64,000 nucleotides of DNA. Origin: Prevotella sp. (GTDB lineage Bacteria; Bacteroidota; Bacteroidia; Bacteroidales; Bacteroidaceae). The number at the start of each line of letters is the position of its first letter. The stretch's first letter is position 1. Of this stretch, positions 8,400 to 15,726 are shown one piece after another. The stretch is from assembly GCA_017618275.1 (NCBI GenBank), contig JAFZUS010000004.1, positions 62,001 through 126,000 on the forward strand, given 5' to 3'. The translations under genes were made by a program, and so were the position numbers. The notes beneath the pieces are model-generated. The model was not told where the DNA came from. It made no database searches and saw only the letters and a list, made by a program, of their open reading frames with translations.

Positions 8400-9809
8400 A
8401 TGTCGAAAAGTCATAAGGCGCTTTGGGCTGACTGCCTCCAAATCATCCAGGCTAACGTCACAGAGCAACAGTTTAAAACGTGGTTTGCGCCAATCGTCTT
8501 CGAGTCCTACTCCGAGACGGAGCATACGCTACTGGTGCAAGTTCCAAGTCCGTACGTGTACGAGTACTTGGAGCAGTATTACGTGGGACTGTTAAGTAAG
8601 GTACTCGCGCGAGTCTTTGAGACGAACGTTGTGCTGCGGTATCGTATTGTGACTGACAAGGCGAATAAGATTTCTCAGGAGGTGGAGAGCGACGGACCGT
8701 TGACGGTGGAAAAACCTCAGGCAACCACTCGTGGCAATCAGTCTCCAACGACGTTGGATGCTGTAGTGCCTCAGAGCCTGAATCCGCAATTGGATCCGAA
8801 GAAGACCTTCCAGACCTTCGTTGAAGGCGATTCCAACAAACTGCCGCGTACTGTTGGTCTTACGATTGCAGAGCATCCGGGCAAGTCTACCTTCAATCCT
8901 TTCTTTGTCTTCGGCCCGTCAGGCTGTGGCAAGACCCACCTGATCAATGCCATCGGTGTACGCTGCAAGGAATTGTATCCCCAGAAGCGTGTGCTCTATG
9001 TCAGCGCTCGCCTCTTCCAGGTGCAGTTTACGGATGCCGTACGTCGGAATACCACCAACGACTTCATCAATTTCTACCAGTCCATCGACGTGCTGATTGT
9101 CGATGATATTCAGGAATGGGCCACTTCTCCCAGGACACTGGATACCTTCTTCCATATCTTCGACCATCTGTTCCGTATCGGCAAACAGATCATTTTGGCC
9201 AGTGACCGTCCTCCCGTAGATTTGCAAGGGGTGAAGGATCGTCTGCTGACGCGTTTTGCCTGTGGACTAATTGCCGAATTGGAGAAGCCCAACGTGCAAC
9301 TTTGCATCGATATCCTCAATATGAAGTGCCGTCGCGACGGTTTGAAGATACCTGCAGACGTGATTCAGTTCATTGCAGAGACAGCCAATGGCAGTGTGCG
9401 CGACCTGGAAGGTGTGGTGAACTCGTTGATGGCCTATTCCATTGTCTATAACACCTTTATCGACATGCGTCTGGCTGAGCGTATCATCAAGCGTGCCGTG
9501 AAGGTTGACAATCATCCTCTCACCATCGATGATATTCTGGAAAAAGTCTGCAAACACTACAACGTGCCCCAGCAGCATGTGTTCAGCAAGAGCCGCAAGC
9601 GTGACTATGTGCAGGTGCGTCAGGTGTCGATGTATCTGGCACAGAAATACACGAAGATGCCAGCCTCACGTATCGGACAGTTGATTGGCAACCGCGACCA
9701 CTCAACGGTGATACACAGTTGTAACACCGTCGAGCAGCGCCTGAAAGTTGATAAGGCTTTCTCTGCCGAACTCTCCAGCATCGAGAATTCTTTCAAACTC
9801 AAAAGATAA
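8400..9809 (+). CDS. dnaA: Chromosomal replication initiator DnaA
   Basis: AAA+ ATPase that binds DnaA boxes at oriC, melts the origin and loads the helicase. In this 469-residue protein, domain I (LWADCLQIIQANVTEQQFKTW) is followed by a short variable domain II. Domain III carries Walker A GPSGCGKT (172-179) and Walker B VLIVDDIQ (Asp235-Asp236). Domain IV carries the DnaA signature GNRDHSTV (430-437), which reads duplex DnaA boxes. Length and domain order are normal. It has its own promoter and a 65-base structured leader. The upstream gap lacks perfect DnaA boxes, so I do not call an origin here; in many Bacteroidetes oriC need not lie next to dnaA. Confidence 0.98.
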   Translation: MSKSHKALWADCLQIIQANVTEQQFKTWFAPIVFESYSETEHTLLVQVPSPYVYEYLEQYYVGLLSKVLARVFETNVVLRYRIVTDKANKISQEVESDGPLTVEKPQATTRGNQSPTTLDAVVPQSLNPQLDPKKTFQTFVEGDSNKLPRTVGLTIAEHPGKSTFNPFFVFGPSGCGKTHLINAIGVRCKELYPQKRVLYVSARLFQVQFTDAVRRNTTNDFINFYQSIDVLIVDDIQEWATSPRTLDTFFHIFDHLFRIGKQIILASDRPPVDLQGVKDRLLTRFACGLIAELEKPNVQLCIDILNMKCRRDGLKIPADVIQFIAETANGSVRDLEGVVNSLMAYSIVYNTFIDMRLAERIIKRAVKVDNHPLTIDDILEKVCKHYNVPQQHVFSKSRKRDYVQVRQVSMYLAQKYTKMPASRIGQLIGNRDHSTVIHSCNTVEQRLKVDKAFSAELSSIENSFKLKR

Positions 9810-9897
9810 TCCTTATTCTGGGTAGTTCCCTTCTATGTATGCCTTAATCAGTGAGGCATGCGATACTAAGGGAAATCGCGCTAAATATGTAGACAAT

Positions 9898-10392
9898 ATG
9901 GAAGGAATTAAGATTGTCGTAGGAGATATCACGACGCTGAAGGTCGATGCGATCGTGAATGCCGCCAACAGAAGTCTGTTGGGCGGTGGGGGAGTAGATG
10001 GCGCCATTCACAGGGCGGCTGGTATCCAACTATTGCAGGAATGCCGTACGCTCGGTGGCTGCGAGACGGGGCAAAGCAAGATGACCGATGCCTACAATCT
10101 GCCCTGCAAGAAAGTCATCCATACCGTCGGCCCCATCTGGTATGGCGGCAATCAGCACGAGCGTGAGTTGCTGGCTTCCTGTTACGACACAGCCATGCGT
10201 CTGGCAGAGGAACATGATCTGAAGAGCATCGCCTTCTCCTGCATAAGCACCGGTGTCTATGGCTTCCCCAAGGCCGAAGCAGCCGCCATCGCCAAACGCG
10301 TCCTCACAGAGCATATCCGCAACGGATACCAAGGCGAAATCATCGTTTGCTGCTTCACCGCCTCAGATGCCCAATACTATCAGGAGTTATAA
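9898..10392 (+). CDS. Macro-domain protein, probable ADP-ribose / O-acetyl-ADP-ribose hydrolase
   Basis: A single macro domain of 164 residues. The ligand-binding signatures are [20 protein letters not shown], then [16 protein letters not shown], with VIHTVGPIW and a later [10 protein letters not shown] phosphate loop. Stand-alone bacterial macro domains of this type bind ADP-ribose and remove O-acetyl-ADP-ribose or mono-ADP-ribose from targets. I chose the ATG at 9898 because the domain begins right there ([12 protein letters not shown]); an in-frame ATG at 9835 would add 21 residues of unrelated sequence. The 3' end overlaps the convergent SDR gene by 6 bases. No ADP-ribosyltransferase is nearby. 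Confidence 0.9.
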   Translation: MEGIKIVVGDITTLKVDAIVNAANRSLLGGGGVDGAIHRAAGIQLLQECRTLGGCETGQSKMTDAYNLPCKKVIHTVGPIWYGGNQHERELLASCYDTAMRLAEEHDLKSIAFSCISTGVYGFPKAEAAAIAKRVLTEHIRNGYQGEIIVCCFTASDAQYYQEL

Positions 10393-11097
10393 CCGTAATC
10401 TGCGCCAGAGGCAGCGGGGGATGCGACGCCAGAGGGCTGTGAGGATACTGTACTTCCAGTCGATGACACGGATATGTTGGCGGTGATTGATGGCGGAGAG
10501 GATTTCCTTGGCAACACGTTCTGGTTTGAGCATCATCGGGTAGTGGAAGTCGCCGCTGAGCAGGGCGGTATCCACGAAACCGGGGCGGATGTCGGTGAAG
10601 CGTATCTTCAAGCCTCGAGCGTTGGTCTGCTGTTCCAGTGCCTGAAGATAGACATTCTGCATGGCTTTGGTGGCGGAATAACTGGGGGCAGGGCCGAGTC
10701 CCTTGGTACCGGCTATCGATGTGATGGCAGCGATATGTCCGTAGCCCTGTTCTGCGAAATAGCGGTAGGCCTCGCCAATCATCCGTGTGAAACCGACTCC
10801 GTTGGTCTCGAGTGTTGCCAGTTCGATATCTTCTTTTAGTTCACGGTTCTGTTTCCCGATGCCTGAGGCGTAGAAGAACAGATCCATACCGCCTAGGCGA
10901 CTGATGAGTGACTGTAGTCGTTCTGTCGCCTCTTTCTGTGTCACGTCGATCTGCTCGACGGCAGTCGCATGCAGTTCTTCGAGTTTATCCACTCTCCTGG
11001 CTGCGACGCCTACCGTCCAACCTTCATTCATCAGTAGCATGGCTACTTCTCTTCCGATGCCTGAAGAGGCACCAATGACAATTGCACGTTTGTTCAT
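10387..11097 (-). CDS. Short-chain dehydrogenase/reductase
   Basis: A 236-residue classical SDR oxidoreductase using NAD(P)H. The Rossmann glycine motif is IGASSGIG at residues 8-15. The catalytic tetrad is Asn99, Ser127, Tyr140 and Lys144 (YSATK). The two basic residues after the second strand (AARR, residues 32-35) favour NADP. Substrate is not predictable. The C-terminus is basic and Trp-rich ([14 protein letters not shown]) and may be membrane-associated. The gene ends inside the last 6 bases of the opposing macro-domain gene and lies 22 bases downstream of the TonB receptor gene on the same strand, so the two may share a transcript. Confidence 0.92.
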   Translation of the reverse strand: MNKRAIVIGASSGIGREVAMLLMNEGWTVGVAARRVDKLEELHATAVEQIDVTQKEATERLQSLISRLGGMDLFFYASGIGKQNRELKEDIELATLETNGVGFTRMIGEAYRYFAEQGYGHIAAITSIAGTKGLGPAPSYSATKAMQNVYLQALEQQTNARGLKIRFTDIRPGFVDTALLSGDFHYPMMLKPERVAKEILSAINHRQHIRVIDWKYSILTALWRRIPRCLWRRLRL

Positions 11098-11119
11098 ATT
11101 CTTGTTCTTGTTGTTTTGT

Positions 11120-13201
11120 TTAAAGACTAATACTGAGGCCTGTGATGAGCCAGCGACCGGGCTGTTCCACGAGTCCGTAGTCGTGGTAGTGGGCGTCGAG
11201 GAGGTTGGTGGTTTCGAGATAGAGTTTCCACGTTGGCTGTTGCCACGTCAGACGGGTGTCGAGCAGGAAGTAGGGGCGGTAGTCCTGTACCATGCCGTCG
11301 AAGTCAGTATAGGAACCCACACGATCCTGCCATCTGGCGTTCAGGTTGAGGCTGAGCCTGTCTGTCAGAGGGAGGCGCAGGTTGGCTACGAGTTTATGGC
11401 GCAGATATTCCAAGGCATATTGCGACACGATGCCAGCCTCTTGTTCCTTGTCCTGAGAGATGAAACTATAACTGATTGTGCATTGAGCATTATGAATTGT
11501 GCATTGAACTGAGGTCTCGAAGCCGATGCTGTTCAATTTGGTGTGGTTGACACTCTGCCAGACAGCGTTGTCGCCCTGCGTGGTGTCCATGATCCAGTCG
11601 ATCATGTTTGTGCCATGATGATGCCAGAGGGCACATTGAAGATTGAATATTGAAGATTGAAAATTGAGGCCAACTTCCAAAGCCTGCATCTCCTCGGGTT
11701 TCAGGTGGGGATCGGCACTGTAGCCCTGCAGTTTGTAGTACATCTCCGTAAACGACGGCATGCGGAGTGAGGTGTTGTACGAGGCGTGGAGTTTCCAGTG
11801 CGTGGTGGGGCGGTAACTGATATCAATGCCTGGATAGATGGTCATGTTCATGTTGCTCCACGTGTTCTTGACAGCGACGAAACCTGCGGAGAGGGTGAAA
11901 TCACGCAACAACAGGTTGTGTTCCAGATAACCGCTGATGTTGGTGCGGTTGATGCCAAGGGTATAGTCTCGATCCGTCCCTTTGATATGATGCGTCTGCG
12001 AGAGCGGTTCTCCGAGATTGCCGCTGACGAGGTCTTCGTTGCGCAGTTCGGCTCCGAAGGCTGTCCGGTTCTGGGCGTTCCAGTCGAAATAACTGCTGAG
12101 GCTCACGCCATAGACATCCGTGCGGTTGTAGTTGTATTTCATCTTCTCGGGTTGTCCGCGATACCCCTCGTAGCGGTCCCTGTTCTGGTTCCAGTAGATG
12201 CTGGAGTTGAGGCGCAGTCGGCCCCGTTTGGTATTTCCCTGAATGGCAGAGTAGAGTTTGGTGGTATGTTCGTACTGATCGTCGGCCTGCCATTTGGGAG
12301 AAGCCCAGAAGGTACTGGAACCCCAGCCCTTGTCTGCAATGCCGAGGTGCCAGTGCAGTCGGATGTCGTCGTCTTCATACTGACCTTGGTAAAAGCCCTT
12401 CGCCCCACTGAAGTCGGTATTGAGACTACCAGCCTTCGAACGACTATAGCCATCGCTACGGGAGTAGGAGGCAGAGACAGACCCTCCCCAGTCCTCCCTA
12501 AAGGGTGGGAGAAGTAACCGGGCTGCAGTGGAGACATAGCCGAAGGATCCTCCTTCCATCTGCAAGTGTATTTTCCTTTCCCCTTTAGGGAAGGTGGGGA
12601 GGGGTCTTTCTGTCACAATATTGATCGCCCCTACGAGCGATGACGTGCCATAGATGCGACCTGCAGGACCCTCAAGTACCTCGATGCGTACGATGTCGTT
12701 CAGATCGACGGGCAGGTCCATCGCGTTGTGGCCCGTCTGCGGGTCACAGATGTTGATGCCGTTGAGCAATAGGATAATCTGGTCTTGGGTACCGCCTCGG
12801 ATGGAGATGTCTGTCTGTGCACCAATGGGTCCTCGTTGACGGACATCCACGCCTACAGCGTATTTCAGGAGATCGTTAATACTTTGTACTGGTGCCTGCG
12901 CAATATCGGCACGATCCAGTACAGTGACCATTCTCGCAGCCTGACTCTTTGTCAGGGGCGCCCTCGAGCCAGTCACACTGACTTCCTCGAGCATCATCTC
13001 ACGGGCTGTCGTGGTGGCAGTGGAGTCTGTCACGACGGGATCCGTCGAGACACTCTCCGCAGAGGCATAGGTCAGCGTGGCTACGGAGAGCACGCTGCAC
13101 ACCACCTCTCGTCCCAGACAGGCAAAGAGTGAGTAGCCCTTGTTTCCGAAATGACGGAACACGAGCACCTGACGCCTGATGTTGAATGTTGGTTTGTACA
13201 T
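11120..13201 (-). CDS. TonB-dependent outer-membrane receptor (BtuB-like), carrying repeat insertions
   Basis: Energy-coupled outer-membrane importer. The plug domain follows a signal region and starts EEVSVTGSRAPLTK, with DLLKYAVGVDVRQRGP, DISIRGGTQDQIILLLNG and the strand RIEVLEGPAGRIYG. The 22-stranded barrel ends with a C-terminal aromatic-rich strand (WLITGLSISL). Overall it resembles the vitamin B12/siderophore class rather than SusC, as there is no N-terminal CarboxypepD-like domain and no SusD. The ligand is unknown and no cobalamin riboswitch precedes it. The start at 13201 is preferred over 13243 because a perfect -7 box lies between them. Three repeat segments (11473-11509, 11635-11668, 12475-12611) are translated within the barrel, for example as TERPLPTFPKGER and LLPPFREDWG. 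Confidence 0.88.
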   Translation of the reverse strand: MYKPTFNIRRQVLVFRHFGNKGYSLFACLGREVVCSVLSVATLTYASAESVSTDPVVTDSTATTTAREMMLEEVSVTGSRAPLTKSQAARMVTVLDRADIAQAPVQSINDLLKYAVGVDVRQRGPIGAQTDISIRGGTQDQIILLLNGINICDPQTGHNAMDLPVDLNDIVRIEVLEGPAGRIYGTSSLVGAINIVTERPLPTFPKGERKIHLQMEGGSFGYVSTAARLLLPPFREDWGGSVSASYSRSDGYSRSKAGSLNTDFSGAKGFYQGQYEDDDIRLHWHLGIADKGWGSSTFWASPKWQADDQYEHTTKLYSAIQGNTKRGRLRLNSSIYWNQNRDRYEGYRGQPEKMKYNYNRTDVYGVSLSSYFDWNAQNRTAFGAELRNEDLVSGNLGEPLSQTHHIKGTDRDYTLGINRTNISGYLEHNLLLRDFTLSAGFVAVKNTWSNMNMTIYPGIDISYRPTTHWKLHASYNTSLRMPSFTEMYYKLQGYSADPHLKPEEMQALEVGLNFQSSIFNLQCALWHHHGTNMIDWIMDTTQGDNAVWQSVNHTKLNSIGFETSVQCTIHNAQCTISYSFISQDKEQEAGIVSQYALEYLRHKLVANLRLPLTDRLSLNLNARWQDRVGSYTDFDGMVQDYRPYFLLDTRLTWQQPTWKLYLETTNLLDAHYHDYGLVEQPGRWLITGLSISL
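11473..11509. repeat. Direct repeat inside the TonB receptor gene (ATTGTGCATTGA x2)
   Basis: The 12-mer ATTGTGCATTGA occurs at 11475-11486 and 11496-11507, joined by GCATTATGA. It is read in the receptor as VQCTIHNAQCTIS, a barrel-strand position. The segment is low in complexity compared with flanking coding sequence. Confidence 0.55.
11635..11668. repeat. Direct repeat inside the TonB receptor gene (ATTGAAGATTGA x2)
   Basis: The 12-mer ATTGAAGATTGA occurs at 11635-11646 and 11649-11660 and is followed by AAATTGAG. It is translated as LNFQSSIFNLQC. The same kind of 12-mer pair lies 160 bases away (11473-11509), in the same orientation. Confidence 0.55.
12475..12611. repeat. Inverted repeat with C/T-rich arms inside the TonB receptor gene
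   Basis: The left arm at 12475-12514 (ACCCTCCCCAGTCCTCCCTA, then AAGGGTGGGAG) and right arm at 12575-12611 (CCTTTCCCCTTTAGGG, then AAGGTGGGGAGGGGTC) are near-reverse complements around a 60-base spacer that codes ordinary barrel sequence (GGSFGYVSTAARL). Each arm itself contains a CCCTAAAGGG-like small palindrome. The reading frame stays open through both arms. Confidence 0.65.
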
Positions 13202-13231
13202 AAAAATGGTTCTGCTTATGATAAAGCGAGT

Positions 13232-13240
13232 GCAAAGGTA
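13232..13240 (-). promoter_or_regulatory. Predicted -7 box for the TonB receptor gene
   Basis: On the minus strand this reads TACCTTTGC, a perfect match to TAnnTTTGC. Transcription would start near 13226, 25 bases before the ATG at 13201. No clear TTTG -33 box is present; the upstream DNA is the AT-rich repeat at 13249-13281. Confidence 0.6.
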
Positions 13241-13248
13241 CATAAAAT

Positions 13249-13281
13249 AATTAGGAATTAGTAATTAGAAATTAGAAATTT
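13249..13281. repeat. AATTAG-type low-complexity repeat between divergent promoters
   Basis: A run of near-identical 7-9 base words (AATTAGGAATTAGTAATTAG and so on) sits between the TonB receptor promoter and the GH53 promoter. Similar words occur at 14896-14933, in the sigma factor (18429-18537), in the P-type ATPase (49379-49424) and at the cydA/cydB junction (56652-56696). Confidence 0.6.
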
Positions 13282-13286
13282 ATTAT

Positions 13287-13295
13287 TATCTTTGC
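13287..13295 (+). promoter_or_regulatory. Predicted -7 box and strong Shine-Dalgarno for the GH53 gene
   Basis: TATCTTTGC at 13287-13295 matches the Bacteroidetes -7 consensus. The leader contains AAGGAGGA at 13310-13317, ending 7 bases before the ATG at 13325. Such a strong Shine-Dalgarno is uncommon in this phylum and absent from most neighbouring genes. Confidence 0.6.
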
Positions 13296-13324
13296 ACCAA
13301 CATTGATTTAAGGAGGATAAATAT

Positions 13325-14338
13325 ATGAAGCATCTTTGGTCTTTTCTGATAATGGCTTGGCTCTGCCTACCTGGTTACTCACAGTCGGACGAACCGTTCT
13401 GGCTGGGGGCTGATATCAGTGGGACGACGGCTCTGGAGGCCTGGGGTGGGAAACTCTATAATGCTAAAGGCGAGGAACGTGAGAATACCGTGCTGATGAA
13501 GGAATTCGGCCTGAATGCCGTGCGCCTGCGGGTATGGGTGAATCCCAAAGACCGTTTTTGCAGCAAGGAAGACGTGCTCGTGATGGCACTGAGGGCAAAA
13601 CAACAGGGGATGGCGGTGATGATTGATTTCCACTACAGCGACTGGTGGGCCGATCCCGGACAACAGAATATCCCTGCGGCTTGGAAGGACCTGAACTATA
13701 AGAAGATGAAAAAGGCGCTGGCTCAGCACACCCGTGAGACTTTACAATTACTGAAGGATAACGGCATCGACGTGAAGTGGGTGCAGGTGGGCAATGAGAC
13801 CACTAACGGTTTCCTGTGGGACATGGGACGCGCCTCTACGAACATGAAACAGTATGCGGGTCTTACGCTGGCGGGCTACAAGGCTGTGAAGTCTGTCTAT
13901 CCGCAGGCGGAGGTGATCGTTCATCTCGATGCTGCCTGTGATCCGCACCGTTATCGTTTCATCTTCGAGGGTCTAAAGCAGAATGGTGGCAAATGGGACA
14001 TGATAGGCGTGAGTGTCTATCCCTATTGGGATCAGAAAGCGAACCTTACCGCCTCGGATGACGAGACGTTGGAAAAATGTATAGCAAACATGAATGCCCT
14101 CTACGAGAAATACCAGACTCCACTGATGATTGTGGAGACGGGCTATGAGGCGGCACGTCCAGAGGAAGGGAAGGCATTTATGAAACGACTGATATCAGCA
14201 GCCGCCACACAGACGGGCGGACACTGCAAGGGTGTCTTCTACTGGGCACCTGAGGCAGAGGGACACTACAAACTCGGTGCCTTTAAAGACCACAAACCTA
14301 CTGCTATCATGGAGGCGTTTACTGAGGCTCAGCCCTGA
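13325..14338 (+). CDS. Secreted endo-beta-1,4-galactanase, GH53
   Basis: Hydrolyses beta-1,4-galactan side chains of pectin (arabinogalactan type I). Residues 1-20 form a signal peptide (LWSFLIMAWLCLPGYSQ). The (beta/alpha)8 domain shows the GH53 signatures FWLGADISG, then NAVRLRVWVNP and DFHYSDWWADP. The acid/base Glu158 lies in VGNET and the nucleophile Glu271 in IVETGY. At 337 residues it is a single-domain enzyme of usual size. It has its own promoter, so it is not part of a visible polysaccharide locus, and its 3' end overlaps the convergent folA gene by 20 bases. Confidence 0.95.
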   Translation: MKHLWSFLIMAWLCLPGYSQSDEPFWLGADISGTTALEAWGGKLYNAKGEERENTVLMKEFGLNAVRLRVWVNPKDRFCSKEDVLVMALRAKQQGMAVMIDFHYSDWWADPGQQNIPAAWKDLNYKKMKKALAQHTRETLQLLKDNGIDVKWVQVGNETTNGFLWDMGRASTNMKQYAGLTLAGYKAVKSVYPQAEVIVHLDAACDPHRYRFIFEGLKQNGGKWDMIGVSVYPYWDQKANLTASDDETLEKCIANMNALYEKYQTPLMIVETGYEAARPEEGKAFMKRLISAAATQTGGHCKGVFYWAPEAEGHYKLGAFKDHKPTAIMEAFTEAQP

Positions 14339-14900
14339 CGTAGTCCACGAAGGAGTAGGGGAAGTCGTGACGGTCATCTACAGGATGGTCTTCACGGCTT
14401 TCTTCTTTCCAACCCTCGTCATAGGACGGGAAGAAAGTGTCAGCCTCTGCTGGGGTGTCGTCGATCTCCGTGAGACAAAGGCGGTCGGCTATTTTCAAAG
14501 CCTGTTTATAGACGCTGGCACCACCGATGATGTAGATTTCTTCGTCGGGGGTGCAGTGGGCGAGGGCCTCTTCCAAAGAGGAATAGAATTCGAGATTAGA
14601 GTTTAGAGTGGAGAGTTTAGAGTTTGCTGCCGCCGTCCTGTCTGGTGAAGGTTTGGCGGTAGCAAACTCTACACTCTCAGTTCTCATTTCTACATTTTTT
14701 ATTTTGCGGCTCAGTACGATGTTACGACGGTTGGGCAGGGCACCCTTCGGTAAAGAGAGATAGGTGTTACGTCCCATGATGATGGTATGGCCCGTGGTGA
14801 GGGCCTTGAAACGTTTCAGGTCGTTGGGCAACCAATAGATGAGTTTGTTCTTATACCCAATGGCCCTGTTCTTGGCTACCGCTGCTATAATGGAAATCAT
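14319..14900 (-). CDS. folA: Dihydrofolate reductase with a 35-residue in-frame repeat insert
   Basis: Reduces dihydrofolate to tetrahydrofolate with NADPH, regenerating the cofactor used by ThyA next door. The DHFR core is intact: IAAVAKNRAIGYKNKL (Met20-type loop), catalytic Asp27 in LPNDLKRFK, GHTIIMGRNTYLSLP, and IYIIGGASVYKQAL. Residues 69-103 (starting NVEMRTESVEFATAK and ending STLNSNL) have no counterpart in DHFR; removing them leaves about 158 residues, the normal size, and joins SRKIK to EFYSSLEEAL. The insert is the palindromic element at 14593-14697. The start codon lies at the end of an AATTAG-type repeat. The gene is third in the rsmF-thyA-folA operon, and its stop overlaps the GH53 gene by 20 bases. 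Confidence 0.94.
   Translation of the reverse strand: MISIIAAVAKNRAIGYKNKLIYWLPNDLKRFKALTTGHTIIMGRNTYLSLPKGALPNRRNIVLSRKIKNVEMRTESVEFATAKPSPDRTAAANSKLSTLNSNLEFYSSLEEALAHCTPDEEIYIIGGASVYKQALKIADRLCLTEIDDTPAEADTFFPSYDEGWKEESREDHPVDDRHDFPYSFVDYVRAEPQ
14593..14697 (-). repeat. Palindromic in-frame element, family A, copy in folA
   Basis: The core arms are at 14619-14634 (AGAGTTTGCTGCCGCC) and 14655-14670 (GGCGGTAGCAAACTCT), a 16-base inverted repeat with one mismatch and a 20-base loop. Outside the core, both arms continue as imperfect AGAGTTTAGAGTGGAGAG-type runs. It is translated as VEFATAKPSPDRTAAANS. Orientation and phase match the copies in rsmF and the P-type ATPase. Confidence 0.85.
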
Positions 14901-14933
14901 AATTTCTAATTCCTAATTTCTATTTCCTAATTT
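14896..14933 (-). repeat. AATTAG-type repeat in the thyA-folA gap, touching the folA start codon
   Basis: On the minus strand the 31-base gap consists of AAATTAGGAAATAGAAATTA words that run straight into the folA ATG as AATTAGAAATTATGATT. The ending AATTATGATT is the same as in the copies at 49379-49424, 56652-56696 and 18502-18537. Confidence 0.6.
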
Positions 14934-15726
14934 AAACGGATACCTCCGCTTTAATATGTGGATGGGGGTCGTAGCCTACTAGTTCGAAGTCCTCGTACTG
15001 GAAGTCGAAGAGGCTCTTGACGTCAGGATTGATCTTCATCGTGGGCAGCGGACGAGGCTCACGGGTCAGTTGGAGTTTAGCCTGTTCGATGTGGTTCAGA
15101 TAGAGGTGGGTGTCGCCCGTGGTATGGATGAAGTCACCTGGCTTGAAACCCGTCACCTGTGCCATCATCTGGAGCAACAGGGCATACGAGGCGATATTAA
15201 ACGGCACACCCAGGAAGGTGTCAGCACTGCGCTGGTAGAGTTGGAGCGACAGACGGTCACCAGCCACGTAGAACTGGAAGATGGTGTGACAGGGAGGCAG
15301 CGCCATCTTGTTGACCTCCGCCACGTTCCAGGCAGAGACAATCATACGACGAGAGTTGGGGTTGTTCTTCAACTGATCCAGTACGTACTGTATCTGGTCG
15401 ATGGTACCACCATTGTAGTCGGGCCATGAACGCCACTGGTGTCCGTAGACAGGGCCCAGTTCACCGTTTTCATCGGCCCACTCGTTCCAGATGCGCACGC
15501 CATGTTCCTGCAGGTATTTCACGTTGGTGTCGCCCTTCAGGAACCATAGCAGTTCGTAGATGATACTCTTCAGGTGGAGTTTCTTGGTGGTCAACAGGGG
15601 GAAACCTTCGTCGAGGTTGTAGCGGCTCTGGGTACCGAAGATGCTGATGGTTCCCGTACCGGTACGGTCGCCTTTCTCGGTACCTTCTGTCAGGATGCGG
15701 TTGAGGATGTCTAAATACTGTTTCAT
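14932..15726 (-). CDS. thyA: Thymidylate synthase
   Basis: Methylates dUMP to dTMP using methylene-tetrahydrofolate, producing the dihydrofolate that FolA recycles. It is 264 residues, the same size as the E. coli enzyme. The nucleophile is Cys146 (ALPPCH), with the phosphate-binding Arg in DRTGTGT (residues 20-26), the [10 protein letters not shown] segment at 126-135 and the substrate-binding [18 protein letters not shown] stretch. The start codon overlaps the rsmF stop as ATGA, so translation is probably coupled. No repeat insert is present here, unlike in both neighbours. Confidence 0.98.
   Translation of the reverse strand: MKQYLDILNRILTEGTEKGDRTGTGTISIFGTQSRYNLDEGFPLLTTKKLHLKSIIYELLWFLKGDTNVKYLQEHGVRIWNEWADENGELGPVYGHQWRSWPDYNGGTIDQIQYVLDQLKNNPNSRRMIVSAWNVAEVNKMALPPCHTIFQFYVAGDRLSLQLYQRSADTFLGVPFNIASYALLLQMMAQVTGFKPGDFIHTTGDTHLYLNHIEQAKLQLTREPRPLPTMKINPDVKSLFDFQYEDFELVGYDPHPHIKAEVSV

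Noticed and set aside
13202-13324. Cobalamin riboswitch upstream of the BtuB-like receptor
   Set aside because: The region is only about 120 bases, filled by two promoters and an AT-rich repeat, with no B12-box-like sequence.
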